DNA of 64,000 nt from DATEDA01 sp963820965 (lineage in GTDB: Bacteria; Pseudomonadota; Gammaproteobacteria; Burkholderiales; SG8-39). The stretch covers positions 62,001 to 126,000 of the forward strand of contig CAWGCC010000014.1 in assembly GCA_963820965.1 (NCBI GenBank), in the 5' to 3' direction. The notes under the pieces were generated by a model. It ran no database searches. It was not told the DNA's origin and saw only the letters and a list, made by a program, of their open reading frames with translations. The position numbers and the translations under genes are program-made. Below are positions 15,557 to 24,001 of the stretch, one piece after another (position 1 is the first letter of the stretch; the number at the start of each line of letters is the position of its first letter).

Positions 15557-17464
15557 TTGTCTTCGCTCCCCGTCTCGCTCCCCGTGGCCTACGAACTGCT
15601 CCAGACCATCGACGACCCGGCCGACCTGCGCAAGCTCGACCGCAAGGCCTTGAGCCAGCTCGCAACCGAGCTCCGCGCGTTCGTCCTCGAGTCGGTCAGC
15701 CGCACCGGCGGCCACCTCTCGTCCAACCTCGGCACGGTCGAGCTCACGATCGCGCTCCACTATGTGTTCAACACGCCGGACGACCGGATCGTCTGGGACG
15801 TCGGCCACCAGAGCTACCCGCACAAGATCCTCACCGGGCGGCGGGACGGGATGGAGCGCATCCGCATGCTTGGCGGCATCTCCGGCTTTCCGCGCCGCTC
15901 GGAGTCGCCGTACGACACTTTCGGGACCGCGCACTCGAGCACCTCGATCAGCGCTGCGCTCGGCATGGCAGTCGCGGCGCGGCGCAAGGGCGAGAACCGG
16001 CGCGCGATCGCGGTGATCGGCGATGGTGCGATGTCGGCGGGCATGGCGTTCGAGGCAATGAACAACGTCGTCGACGCCGACGCCGATCTCCTGATCATCC
16101 TGAACGACAACGACATGTCGATCTCGCCGTCGCTCGGCGGGATGAACCGCTACCTCGCACGGCTCGTCTCGGGCCGGTTCTACGCCGCGGCTCGCAAGGC
16201 AGCGGAGAAGGTCCTCTCGCCGGTACCGCCGCTGTGGGAGCTCGCGAAGAAGGTCGAGGAGCACGCGAAGGGCCTGGTCGTGCCGTCCACGCTGTTCGAG
16301 GAGCTCGGCTTCAACTACATCGGGCCGATCGACGGCCACGACCTCGACTCGCTCCTGCCGACGTTGAAGAACATCAAGGAGCTGAAGGGCCCGCAGTTCC
16401 TCCACATCGTGACGCGCAAGGGGCAGGGCTACAAGCTCGCCGAGGCCGATCCGGTGCTGTACCACGGCGTGTCGAAGTTCGAGCCGACGGCCGGGATCGC
16501 CGGCGGCAAGTCCAGCGGCAAGCCGACGTTCACCCAGGTGTTCGGCGACTGGCTGTGCGACATGGCGGAGAAGGATCCGCGCCTCGTCGGCATCACGCCG
16601 GCGATGCGCGAGGGCTCCGGGCTGGTCGCGTTCGAGCAGCGCTTCCCCGAGCGCTATTTCGACGTCGGCATCGCCGAGCAGCACGCGGTGACGTTTGCCG
16701 CGGGCCTCGCGTGCGAGGGCATGAAGCCGGTCGTCGCGATCTACTCGACCTTCCTCCAGCGCGCGTACGACCAGTTCATCCACGACGTCGAGATCCAGAG
16801 CCTGCCCGTGCTCTTCGCGCTCGACCGGGCGGGGCTCGTCGGCGCCGACGGTCAGACGCATCACGGTGCGTTCGACCTCTCGTACCTGCGGTGCGTGCCC
16901 GGCATCACGGTCATGGCGCCCGCTGACGAGAACGAGTGCCGCCAGATGCTTTACACCGGCTTTCTGCTCGACACGCCGGCCGCGGTCCGGTACCCGCGCG
17001 GCAGCGGTCCCGGTGCCGCGATCGAGAAGGAGATGCGCGCGCTCCCGGTCGGCAAGGCGGACGTGCGCCGCGACGGTCGTCGCGTTGCGATCCTCGCGTT
17101 CGGCACGCTGCTCAAACCGGCGCTCGAGGCAGGCGAGGAGCTCGATGCCACCGTCGTCAACATGCGGTTCGTGAAGCCGCTCGACGACGCGCTCGTCGCG
17201 CAGCTCGCGCGGACGCATGCGCTGCTCGTCACGGTGGAGGACAACGTCGTCATGGGCGGCGCCGGGAGCGCGGTTGCCGAGAGCCTCGCCGCGCAAGGCA
17301 TCGCCGCTCCGCTCCTGCAGCTCGGCCTGCCCGACCGGTTCATCGACCACGGCGACCAGAACCAGCTCGCCGCGCTCGCCGGCCTCGGCAAGGACGGCAT
17401 TCTCGCGTCGATCCGCAGACGCCTCGCCGAGTCGGCGCCGGTCACCTCGATCCGGGCGGCCTGA
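15557..17464 (+). CDS. dxs: 1-deoxy-D-xylulose-5-phosphate synthase
   Basis: A 635-residue TDP-dependent enzyme that makes DXP from pyruvate and glyceraldehyde-3-phosphate, first step of the MEP isoprenoid route. Features are SRTGGHLSSNLGTVELTIALH, DVGHQSYPHKILTGR, the TDP/metal motif GDGAMSAGMAFEAMNN with LNDNDMSISPS, FDVGIAEQHAVTFAAGLA with the catalytic Glu, and VEDNVVMGGAGSAV. The frame opens at TTG 15557; GTG 15584 (VAYELLQTIDDP) matches the normal N-terminus better and may be the true start. It follows ispA by 35 bases. Confidence 0.96.
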   Translation: MSSLPVSLPVAYELLQTIDDPADLRKLDRKALSQLATELRAFVLESVSRTGGHLSSNLGTVELTIALHYVFNTPDDRIVWDVGHQSYPHKILTGRRDGMERIRMLGGISGFPRRSESPYDTFGTAHSSTSISAALGMAVAARRKGENRRAIAVIGDGAMSAGMAFEAMNNVVDADADLLIILNDNDMSISPSLGGMNRYLARLVSGRFYAAARKAAEKVLSPVPPLWELAKKVEEHAKGLVVPSTLFEELGFNYIGPIDGHDLDSLLPTLKNIKELKGPQFLHIVTRKGQGYKLAEADPVLYHGVSKFEPTAGIAGGKSSGKPTFTQVFGDWLCDMAEKDPRLVGITPAMREGSGLVAFEQRFPERYFDVGIAEQHAVTFAAGLACEGMKPVVAIYSTFLQRAYDQFIHDVEIQSLPVLFALDRAGLVGADGQTHHGAFDLSYLRCVPGITVMAPADENECRQMLYTGFLLDTPAAVRYPRGSGPGAAIEKEMRALPVGKADVRRDGRRVAILAFGTLLKPALEAGEELDATVVNMRFVKPLDDALVAQLARTHALLVTVEDNVVMGGAGSAVAESLAAQGIAAPLLQLGLPDRFIDHGDQNQLAALAGLGKDGILASIRRRLAESAPVTSIRAA

Positions 17465-17541
17465 AGTCTGCCGAGCTGTTAGACTTGGTCCATTCTCGGC
17501 ACGTCATGGGGGCTGACCGCCCCGGAAGAGAGCCCCCGCGA

Positions 17542-18372
17542 ATGAACATCCGCGATCCGCTTGCCCCTGCCCGCCCCGGCGCGGCCGGCATCCCCGACGT
17601 CCAGGCTAGCGCCGACACGCGGCGGCTCGCGATCGACAAGGTCGGCATCAAGTCGATCCGCCATCCGATCCAGGTCGCGGTGAAAGGCGGAGGTGTGCAG
17701 CACACGATCGCGACGTTCAACATGTACGTCGGGCTGCCGCACCACTTCAAAGGCACGCACATGTCGCGCTTCGTGGAGATCCTGAACGCTCACGAGCGCG
17801 AGATCTCGATCGACAGCTTCAAGTTGATGCTCCGGGAAATGACCGATCGCCTCGAGGCCGACTCCGGCCACGTCGAGATGAGCTTTCCGTACTTCGTCAA
17901 CAAGGCGGCGCCGGTTTCGGGCGTGCAAAGCCTGATGGACTACGACGTCACCTTCGTCGGCCGCATCGAGCGCGGCCGGCAGACCTTCACGATGAAGGTG
18001 GTCGTGCCGGTGACGAGCCTCTGCCCGTGCTCCAAGGAGATCGCGGACTACGGCGCGCACAACCAGCGCTCGCACGTGACGATCACGGCGCGTACGCGCG
18101 GTTTCGTCTGGATCGAGGATCTGGTCGCGTACGCCGAGTCCGAGGCATCCTCCGAGCTGTTCGGCCTGCTCAAGCGCCCCGACGAGAAGCTCGTCACCGA
18201 GCGTGCCTACGACAACCCCAAGTTCGTCGAGGACATGGTGCGCGACGTCGCCGCACGCCTGAACGAGGACGACCGCATCGAGTGGTACGTGGTCGAGTCA
18301 GAGAACTTCGAGTCGATCCACAACCACTCCGCTTACGCGCTGATCGAGCGCGACAAGACCAACCCCGGCTGA
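17542..18372 (+). CDS. folE2: GTP cyclohydrolase FolE2 (type IB)
   Basis: A 276-residue protein that converts GTP to 7,8-dihydroneopterin triphosphate for folate or queuosine. Its FolE2 features are VGIKSIRHPI, YVGLPHHFKGTHMSRFVEIL, VTSLCPCSKEIADYGAHNQRS with the metal-binding Cys, and the C-terminal ENFESIHNHSAYA. FolE2 enzymes can use Mn or Fe and often replace the Zn enzyme FolE under zinc limitation. No classical folE is in the window. The start is ATG 17542. The 77-base gap after dxs may hold its own promoter; I see no clear Zur box. Confidence 0.95.
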   Translation: MNIRDPLAPARPGAAGIPDVQASADTRRLAIDKVGIKSIRHPIQVAVKGGGVQHTIATFNMYVGLPHHFKGTHMSRFVEILNAHEREISIDSFKLMLREMTDRLEADSGHVEMSFPYFVNKAAPVSGVQSLMDYDVTFVGRIERGRQTFTMKVVVPVTSLCPCSKEIADYGAHNQRSHVTITARTRGFVWIEDLVAYAESEASSELFGLLKRPDEKLVTERAYDNPKFVEDMVRDVAARLNEDDRIEWYVVESENFESIHNHSAYALIERDKTNPG

Positions 18373-18557
18373 CCGCCCGCCGCGTCCGGCGGCCCGCGAC
18401 GAACAACGTCACGCGCGGCCGCACGGGGCGCTTCCCGCCGGCCGCGCTTCCTGCCACCATGCCGGCCCATGCTTTCCCGTTGCTTCGCCGTTGACCTTGC
18501 CGCCGTGCTTGCGCCGGGCGGGGCGGCGCGGGTTCGCGTCGACCTGAGGGGGCCGCG

Positions 18558-19196
18558 ATGCGAGATCCACGGATGCTGAGGCTTGCACTGTGGCTCGTCG
18601 TCGCGGGCCTCACGCCCGCAGCGCATGCGACGACGGTGCTCGTCATGTCGCTCGAGCAGGGCCGCGCGCAGCTGCTCGTGGACGGCACGATCGTGCGCGC
18701 GTTGCGCGCCGGCCAGACCTCGCCGGAGGGCGTGCGGCTCGTCAGCGCCGACCGGACGAAAGCGGTGATCGAGATCGACGGCAAGGAGCTTGCGCTCGCG
18801 CTCGGGGGTTCGACCGTCGCGACCGCCGAGCTGAAGGTCGACGCCTCGGGGCACTTCGCGACGACGGCCTACGTCAACGGCGTCGCCACGCAGGCAGTCA
18901 TCGACACCGGCGCCACGGCGGTCGCGCTCTCGAGCGACGAGGCGCGGCGCATGTCTGTCGTCTATGCCGGCGCGCCGCGGGTGCAGATCGCGACCGCAGG
19001 CGGTCCGAAGACCGCCTACCGCGTCAACCTCGCCACCGTCCGCGTCGGCGGTATCACGCTCCACAACGTGGACGCGCTGGTGATGGACGGAGGCAAGGAG
19101 CAGCTGCCGATCACGCTGATCGGGATGACCTTCCTGAACGGCGTCGACATGCGGCGGATCGGCGACACCCTCACCCTCACGCGCCGGCACTTCTAG
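18558..19196 (+). CDS. Secreted retropepsin-like aspartic protease (clan AA), copy 1
   Basis: A 212-residue protein with a signal peptide (LALWLVVAGLTPAAHA, cleavage about residue 25), an N-terminal SH3-like domain (GRAQLLVDGTIVRALRAGQTSPEGVRLV), and a C-terminal single-lobe aspartic protease with the catalytic motif VIDTGATAVAL and the flap/hydrophobic motif ITLIGMTFLNGVDM. Proteins of this type dimerise like retroviral protease and are periplasmic. Its paralogue lies immediately downstream on the opposite strand (10 bases between the stops). Substrates are unknown. Confidence 0.85.
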   Translation: MRDPRMLRLALWLVVAGLTPAAHATTVLVMSLEQGRAQLLVDGTIVRALRAGQTSPEGVRLVSADRTKAVIEIDGKELALALGGSTVATAELKVDASGHFATTAYVNGVATQAVIDTGATAVALSSDEARRMSVVYAGAPRVQIATAGGPKTAYRVNLATVRVGGITLHNVDALVMDGGKEQLPITLIGMTFLNGVDMRRIGDTLTLTRRHF

Positions 19197-19206
19197 CTCG
19201 GCGTGC

Positions 19207-19851
19207 CTAGTAGCGCTTGGTCAGCACCATCGTCTCGCCGTCGCGCTTCATCTCGGTCCGGTTGAGGAAGCTCATGCCGAGAAGGGGCATCTGCAACCCG
19301 CCCTCGAGCACCATGGCGTCGACGTTGTTGAGCGTGATGTCGCCGATCCGGATGGTGTCGAGCTTGACCTTGTAGGCGGGCGCCGTGCCGTTCGCCGTCT
19401 GCACCAGCCCGCTCTCGCCTTTGAGGTAGTTGACGCCGAGCCGCCTCGCGTCGCCCGCCGGCAGCGCAATCATCGTCGCGCCGGTGTCGACCAGGAACCG
19501 CACCGTGCCGCCGTTCACCTGACCGTCCGCCATGAAGTGGCCACGGCCGTCGGCTTTGAGCGTGACGGAAGCGTTGCCGTTCGCGCCGCCCGCCGCGGCG
19601 TAGGCCTGGCCCATCTTCAGCGCCCGGCGCTTGCCGTCGATCTCGAAGGTTGCGGCCTCGCGGTCCACACCGACGAGCAGCACGCCTTCGGGTGAGCGCT
19701 GGCCGACGGCGAGCGTGCGGGGCTGGCTGCCGTTGATCGAGACCACGGCTTTGAGGCCGAAGAGTCCGACGACGTTGACCTCGGTTGCCGTCGCGGGGCC
19801 GGCGAGGGCGAGGCCGACCGCCAAGACTGCAATAGAATCACGAAGTTCCAT
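19207..19851 (-). CDS. Secreted retropepsin-like aspartic protease (clan AA), copy 2
   Basis: A 214-residue paralogue of the preceding gene, convergent with it. It has a signal peptide (IAVLAVGLALAGPATA), the same N-terminal module (KAVVSINGSQPRTLAVGQRSPEGVLLVG), then GHFMADGQVNGGTVRFLVDTGATMIALP, the catalytic aspartate motif, and MPLLGMSFLNRTEM. The two proteins align along their whole length but are well diverged, so the duplication is old. It is divergently arranged from the amidotransferase gene at 19868, with only 16 bases between start codons, so their promoters must lie inside neighbouring coding sequence or be shared. Confidence 0.85.
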   Translation of the reverse strand: MELRDSIAVLAVGLALAGPATATEVNVVGLFGLKAVVSINGSQPRTLAVGQRSPEGVLLVGVDREAATFEIDGKRRALKMGQAYAAAGGANGNASVTLKADGRGHFMADGQVNGGTVRFLVDTGATMIALPAGDARRLGVNYLKGESGLVQTANGTAPAYKVKLDTIRIGDITLNNVDAMVLEGGLQMPLLGMSFLNRTEMKRDGETMVLTKRY

Positions 19852-19867
19852 GCGTTAACCGACTGAA

Positions 19868-20572
19868 ATGAAACCGATTGCGATCTTCCTCCACAGCCCC
19901 AACGAAGGTCCAGGGTATTTTGCCGCTTACGCCGACGCCAGGGGCATCCCCTGGCGGCTCGTCGACGCGGCAGGCGGCGAACCGATCCCCGCAGACCCCG
20001 CGGATTTCTCCGGTCTCACGTTCATGGGTGGTCCGATGAGCGTGAACGACGACCTCCCGTGGATCGAACCGGAGCTCGCGTTGATCAGGCGCGCCGTGAA
20101 CGTTGGGGTCCCTTGCCTCGGCCACTGCCTCGGCGGCCAGCTCATGTCGAAGGCGCTCGGCGGGGTCGTGACACGGAACCCGGTCAAGGAGATCGGGTGG
20201 GGCGTGGTCGAGGCGGCCGCCAACGCCGAGGCGCGGCGGTGGCTTGGCGACCTCCGCGAGTTTCTCGCGTTCCATTGGCACGGCGAGACGTTCTCGATCC
20301 CCGCTGGCGCGACCCGCATTCTCGGCAGCTCCTACTGCCCCAACCAGGCGTTCGTGCTCGGGCCACACCTCGGCATGCAGACTCACGTCGAGATGACGCC
20401 CGACATGATTCGGGGGTGGTACGCGGATGCCGGCGGCGAGGTTCAACGGTGCGCGGGGCCTTCGGTGCAAACCGCGGGGCAGGCGGAGGAGCGGCTCGAA
20501 GCGCGCGTCCGGACCCTCAACGCCGTGGCGGCGCGGCTTTACGACCGCTGGACCGAGGGCCTGGCGACGTGA
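19868..20572 (+). CDS. Class I glutamine amidotransferase (GMP synthase-like domain)
   Basis: A 234-residue stand-alone GATase-1 protein. The nucleophile elbow is VPCLGHCLGGQLMSKALGG (Cys about 83); the oxyanion segment is TFMGGPMSVND, and the catalytic His/Glu pair falls in AFHWHGETF (His-x-His context) and downstream. Stand-alone members often hydrolyse gamma-glutamyl compounds or act as peptidase-like GATases. There is no synthetase partner nearby, so the substrate is open. Confidence 0.85.
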   Translation: MKPIAIFLHSPNEGPGYFAAYADARGIPWRLVDAAGGEPIPADPADFSGLTFMGGPMSVNDDLPWIEPELALIRRAVNVGVPCLGHCLGGQLMSKALGGVVTRNPVKEIGWGVVEAAANAEARRWLGDLREFLAFHWHGETFSIPAGATRILGSSYCPNQAFVLGPHLGMQTHVEMTPDMIRGWYADAGGEVQRCAGPSVQTAGQAEERLEARVRTLNAVAARLYDRWTEGLAT

Positions 20573-20695
20573 AGCCGTTCACGACTCATCCCTCGCGGGG
20601 GCCGGGACTAGTACGAGCGGTGTATTCGCATGCCGTAAGCGCCCCCGTACCATCGGCGACGAATCCACGCACTGGCGAACCGCGTAGACACCGAC

Positions 20696-20854
20696 ATGGA
20701 ACGCATCAAACGACACCTCGCACGCTGGGCGGACGGCCGTCGGCCGGCGGAGCTCGCGGCTCGCGCCGCGGGTGTCGTCGTGATCGCCGTCGTGCCGGGT
20801 GCGTTTGCGGTCTGGCTCGCCTACCGGATCCTCCGGGGCCGCGTACTTAGCTGA
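20696..20854 (+). CDS. Small single-helix membrane protein (52 aa)
   Basis: A short frame from ATG 20696 to TGA 20852-20854: a basic N-terminus (MERIKRHLARWADGRRPAE), then one hydrophobic helix AAGVVVIAVVPGAFAVWLAYRIL (about 24-46) and a basic tail. The positive-inside charge pattern and clear membrane helix make it more convincing than chance. I recognise no family. It sits between the amidotransferase and the convergent MFS gene. Confidence 0.5.
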   Translation: MERIKRHLARWADGRRPAELAARAAGVVVIAVVPGAFAVWLAYRILRGRVLS

Positions 20855-20902
20855 GCGCGACGGCCCGTCGCCGGTTTGCCGCGGGCGGGCCACGGGCGGC
20901 GG

Positions 20903-22030
20903 TCATGTCCGCCGCGCCCCCCGCAGCACCAGCGTCCCGACGAACGTTCCCGCAGCAAGCAGGACGAACCCTGCGGCCATACTCGCTGCCGCCGCCGCTG
21001 CGCTGAATACGACCGGCCCGAGGATCAGCCCGGCGTAGGCCGTCATCATCACGCCACCGGTCACGCGCGCGATCTCGCCCGCGGGCGCCTGGCGCGCAAC
21101 CTCGGCGAGGAACACGCCGTTCCAGCCGCTCGCGGTCAGTCCGAAGAAGAAGCAGAGCACGCCGAGCGCGAGCGGCGAGAGCGCGCCGGCGACGAGACCG
21201 GTCGCGAGCGCCGCCGCGGTCATGCCGAACCCGATTCCGAGGAGGAGCGTCATCACCGGAAGTCGGGGGCCGACGACGAGCCAGAACCCGAGGCGGCCGA
21301 CGAAGCCGCCGAACTGCGCGACCGCGAGGGCGAGTCCCGCTGCAGCGAGGGAGTAGCCGTGCTCGCCGACGAGATAGGCGACGAGGAAGGTATTGAGGCA
21401 GATCTGCAGCGCATGGAATACGAAGGAGGCGGTCGCGAGATCGCGCAGGCCGCGGTGGCGCCAGACGAGCCCGAGTCGCCCCGCGCCGCCGGCCGGTGGC
21501 CGCCGCGCACGCGCGGGCGCGTCGAGGCGACGGCGCAGCGGCTCCAGCGCGCAGGCCCACGCGAGCATCGTGCCCGCGAGCGCGCCCATCGCGCCGCGCC
21601 AGCCGAGGGCCGGCAGCGCCGCCGGGTACGCGACGCCGGCGAGCATGCCGCCGATCTGCACGCCCGTCTGCTTGAGCGAGAAGATGAAGGTGCGATGGGT
21701 CGGCCGGGTCACCCGCGCGAGGATGTCCGAGCTCGCCGGGGTCTCGATCGCGCATGCGATGCCGATGAGCGGCGGCAGGATCGCGAGCGCGGGCGTCCAG
21801 CCGGTCGCGCCGCACCCTAGCGCCACCGCGGAGAGCGCGAGCGAGGCCTGGACCACCCGCACGGCTCCGAGCCGCGCGATGAGCTCGCCCGCGAAGCTCG
21901 AGCCGACCATCGCGAAGCTCCACATCAGGAACGAGTAGACGCCGAGCAGCGAGGGCGCAAGCCCGGTGTCCGCGGCGACCGCCGGCGCCATCACCGGCAG
22001 CGCGAGCACCGCCGCCATGGAGAGCACCAT
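20903..22030 (-). CDS. Major facilitator superfamily transporter
   Basis: A 375-residue protein with about eleven hydrophobic helices from the ATG at 22030. Features: GELIARLGAVRVVQASLAL (loop 2-3 region), a TRPTHRTFIFSLKQTGVQIGGMLAG segment typical of CynX/NimT-like carriers, and a GWNGVFLAEVARQAP loop in the second half. Residues encoded just upstream (RPALLAASVLNVV) also look like a normal MFS N-terminus, but the codon where a start is expected is ATA (22072 region), so the annotated start may be short by about 14 residues. It is upstream of nothing obvious but adjoins the ureide genes on the same strand; substrate unknown. Confidence 0.85.
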   Translation of the reverse strand: MVLSMAAVLALPVMAPAVAADTGLAPSLLGVYSFLMWSFAMVGSSFAGELIARLGAVRVVQASLALSAVALGCGATGWTPALAILPPLIGIACAIETPASSDILARVTRPTHRTFIFSLKQTGVQIGGMLAGVAYPAALPALGWRGAMGALAGTMLAWACALEPLRRRLDAPARARRPPAGGAGRLGLVWRHRGLRDLATASFVFHALQICLNTFLVAYLVGEHGYSLAAAGLALAVAQFGGFVGRLGFWLVVGPRLPVMTLLLGIGFGMTAAALATGLVAGALSPLALGVLCFFFGLTASGWNGVFLAEVARQAPAGEIARVTGGVMMTAYAGLILGPVVFSAAAAAASMAAGFVLLAAGTFVGTLVLRGARRT

Positions 22031-22168
22031 GACGACGTTGAGGACGGAGGCGGCGAGGAGGGCGGGTCTTATGCTGGCGCCTTCGTCACCGCGGCGAGGA
22101 GCGCTGGTGCGGGCGAAGCGTGACGCAGCGGGTCGGCGCCGATCGGGTGCTTGCGAGGCGCGCGGTCC

Positions 22169-22522
22169 TTACGCCCCGCCGCGGAAGCACGAGTAGCCCC
22201 AGGGCGTCACCTTCATCGGCAGGTGATAGTGGGCATCCGGGTCGTCGACGCCGAAGCGGTAGGTCACGACGTCGAGGAACGGCACCTTGGGCAGCGTGAG
22301 CCCGACCGCGCGGTAGAACGCGGCGACGTGAAACACCGCCTCGTACTGGCCCGGCGCGAAGCGCTGCGCGAGCGGCGCCTCCTCGACCAGCCCCTTCGCG
22401 CTCACGATGCCGCTCGCCACGAGCCGCCGGGTCGGCTCGAGCGCGTACACCTCGACCCGCATCCAGGCGGCGACGACGCCGCGCGATACGTCGACGACGT
22501 GGATCGAGACTCCGCCTCCCAT
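22169..22522 (-). CDS. Transthyretin-like protein, 5-hydroxyisourate hydrolase paralogue with altered C-terminus
   Basis: A 117-residue transthyretin-fold protein. The family N-terminal block SIHVVDVSRG (His8), the middle arginine region and DAHYHLPMKVTPWGYSCFRGG are all there. The near-invariant C-terminal tetrapeptide YRGS of HIU hydrolases reads FRGG here with one more residue. Family reaction: hydrolysis of 5-hydroxyisourate to OHCU, second step of urate breakdown. A second copy with canonical YRGS is encoded at 23637, so this one may have a shifted substrate or be a weaker isoenzyme. The start is ATG 22522. It lies 10 bases after the BMP-type binding-protein gene. Confidence 0.85.
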   Translation of the reverse strand: MGGGVSIHVVDVSRGVVAAWMRVEVYALEPTRRLVASGIVSAKGLVEEAPLAQRFAPGQYEAVFHVAAFYRAVGLTLPKVPFLDVVTYRFGVDDPDAHYHLPMKVTPWGYSCFRGGA

Positions 22523-22532
22523 CGCCGTCTCC

Positions 22533-23546
22533 TTATACCGGGGCAAACTCGGGTCCCGAGTACTCCTCGGGAATCTTGATGGCGCCCGCGACCATCTCCT
22601 GCGTGAGCGTCGCGATCCGCGCTTTGACTGCCTCCGGCACGGTCGGTGCCAGGGCGAGCCGCACCGCGTCACGGTTGCGGATCCCGATGCGCTTCACGAG
22701 ATCGCCTTTCCAGAGGCTGTCGTGGAGATCGCGTGCGACCTGGACGATCGCGACGCCGCCGTCGGCCACCGCGCTGGCGACGAAGACATCAGGCATCACG
22801 GCGACCCAGTCGCGCACGTTGCCGATCTGCTTGACGCCGCGCTCGCGGCAGGCCTCGATCGCGCCGGCGCGTCCGGCGTTCAGCATCGTGAAGATGATGT
22901 CGGCGCCGGCGTCGATCTGGGCGAGCGCGATCCGCTTCGCCAGGCCCGCGTCGTCCTGCGTGCCCGAGAAGTTGGTGAGCAGCTTCGCCCGCGGGTTGGT
23001 GGTGGCGAGACCGTCGGCGAACGCCGCGCGCGCTTTCAGGCCGGGGCGCACCCGCAGACCCGACATGTGGCCGACGACGTTCGTCTTCGTCAGCATCCCT
23101 GCCGCCGCGCCGGCGAGCCAGGCCGACTGCTCCTGCAGAACCTCGTAGATCGCGAGGTTCGGCCGGGTGAGGAAGCCCTGGATCACGGTGAAGCGCTGCT
23201 CGGGAAACTCCCATGCGACGCGCTGCACCGCTTCGCTCGTCTGGCCGCCGTACGCGATCACCATTTTCGCGTCCGACCTCGCCAGGCGGCGAAGCACGTC
23301 CTTCATGGCCTCCGCTTCGGGCGCGACGTCGTCGACATAACTGACCGGGATGCCCACGTCATCGCGCACCCGCATGAGCCCGCGGTACCCGGCTTCGATG
23401 AAACCGCCGTCGTCGATGCGTCCGGGGAACATCGCGGCGATCGGGCCGTGCTCGGGCGCCGGCGACGACCACCGCGAGCAAGCCCCGAGGGCGAGCGCAG
23501 AAGCGCCGGCGGCGAGGAAGCGGCGTCGGGGAAAGCCCGGAATCAT
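22533..23546 (-). CDS. BMP-family substrate-binding lipoprotein (purine/nucleoside type)
   Basis: A 337-residue exported binding protein. Its N-terminus RRRFLAAGASALALGAC combines a twin-arginine motif with a lipobox (Cys about 23), so it is likely a Tat-exported lipoprotein. The mature part has BMP (basic membrane protein/PnrA) features: IAAMFPGRIDDGGFIEAGYRG, KMVIAYGGQTSEAVQRVAWEFPEQRF, GADIIFTMLNAGRAGAIEA and the closing region VPEAVKARIATLTQEMVAG. Characterised members bind purine nucleosides. It sits between two HIU hydrolase genes, which suggests a purine or ureide ligand. No BMP-type permease or ATPase is next to it; the ABC genes at 25.9-29.3 kb could serve it. Confidence 0.87.
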   Translation of the reverse strand: MIPGFPRRRFLAAGASALALGACSRWSSPAPEHGPIAAMFPGRIDDGGFIEAGYRGLMRVRDDVGIPVSYVDDVAPEAEAMKDVLRRLARSDAKMVIAYGGQTSEAVQRVAWEFPEQRFTVIQGFLTRPNLAIYEVLQEQSAWLAGAAAGMLTKTNVVGHMSGLRVRPGLKARAAFADGLATTNPRAKLLTNFSGTQDDAGLAKRIALAQIDAGADIIFTMLNAGRAGAIEACRERGVKQIGNVRDWVAVMPDVFVASAVADGGVAIVQVARDLHDSLWKGDLVKRIGIRNRDAVRLALAPTVPEAVKARIATLTQEMVAGAIKIPEEYSGPEFAPV

Positions 23547-23636
23547 CCCGCGATTGTAACCGCCGCTTCCCGGCCGGCAGGGCGGCGTCACGCGGGGAGC
23601 TTGCGCGCGGAGATGGAATGTCGCGTGCGGTCCTGC

Positions 23637-23990
23637 TCAGCTGCCCCGATACGTGGAGTAACTCCACGGGGTGCAAAGGAGCGGCACGTGGTAATGCGCA
23701 TCGCGGTCGGCGATGCCGAAGCGCAGCGGCACGCGGTCGAGGAACGGCGGATCGGGGAGCTTCACGCCTTGCGCGCGGAAGTGGTCCGCGACGTAGAAGA
23801 GGAGGCGAAACTCGCCGGCCCGCATCGCGTCGCCGGTCATCAGGGGCTCGTCGGTGCGGCCGTCGGCATTGGTGCGCACCGTCTTGAGGAGCTTCCATTC
23901 CTCGCCCTCGAGGACGGAGAAATCGATCCGCATCGCCACCGCGGGCTTGCCGGTCACGGTATCGAGGACGTGCGTGGAGAGTCGGCCCAT
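23637..23990 (-). CDS. uraH: 5-Hydroxyisourate hydrolase
   Basis: A 117-residue transthyretin-like hydrolase with every catalytic block: LSTHVLDTVTGKPA (His8), the middle TNADGRTDEPL (Arg46) block, DAHYHVPLLCTPWSYSTYRGS ending in the diagnostic YRGS. It turns 5-hydroxyisourate (the PuuD product) into OHCU, which the adjacent UraD decarboxylates. The start is ATG 23990, 11 bases after the uraD stop, so the two are probably one transcript. Confidence 0.95.
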   Translation of the reverse strand: MGRLSTHVLDTVTGKPAVAMRIDFSVLEGEEWKLLKTVRTNADGRTDEPLMTGDAMRAGEFRLLFYVADHFRAQGVKLPDPPFLDRVPLRFGIADRDAHYHVPLLCTPWSYSTYRGS

Positions 23991-24001
23991 GACGTCTTCC
24001 T

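Noticed and set aside
13404..17350. Long minus-strand frames opposite the carbamoylase, xseB/ispA and dxs genes
   Set aside because: Shadow frames of recognised genes with no domain content.
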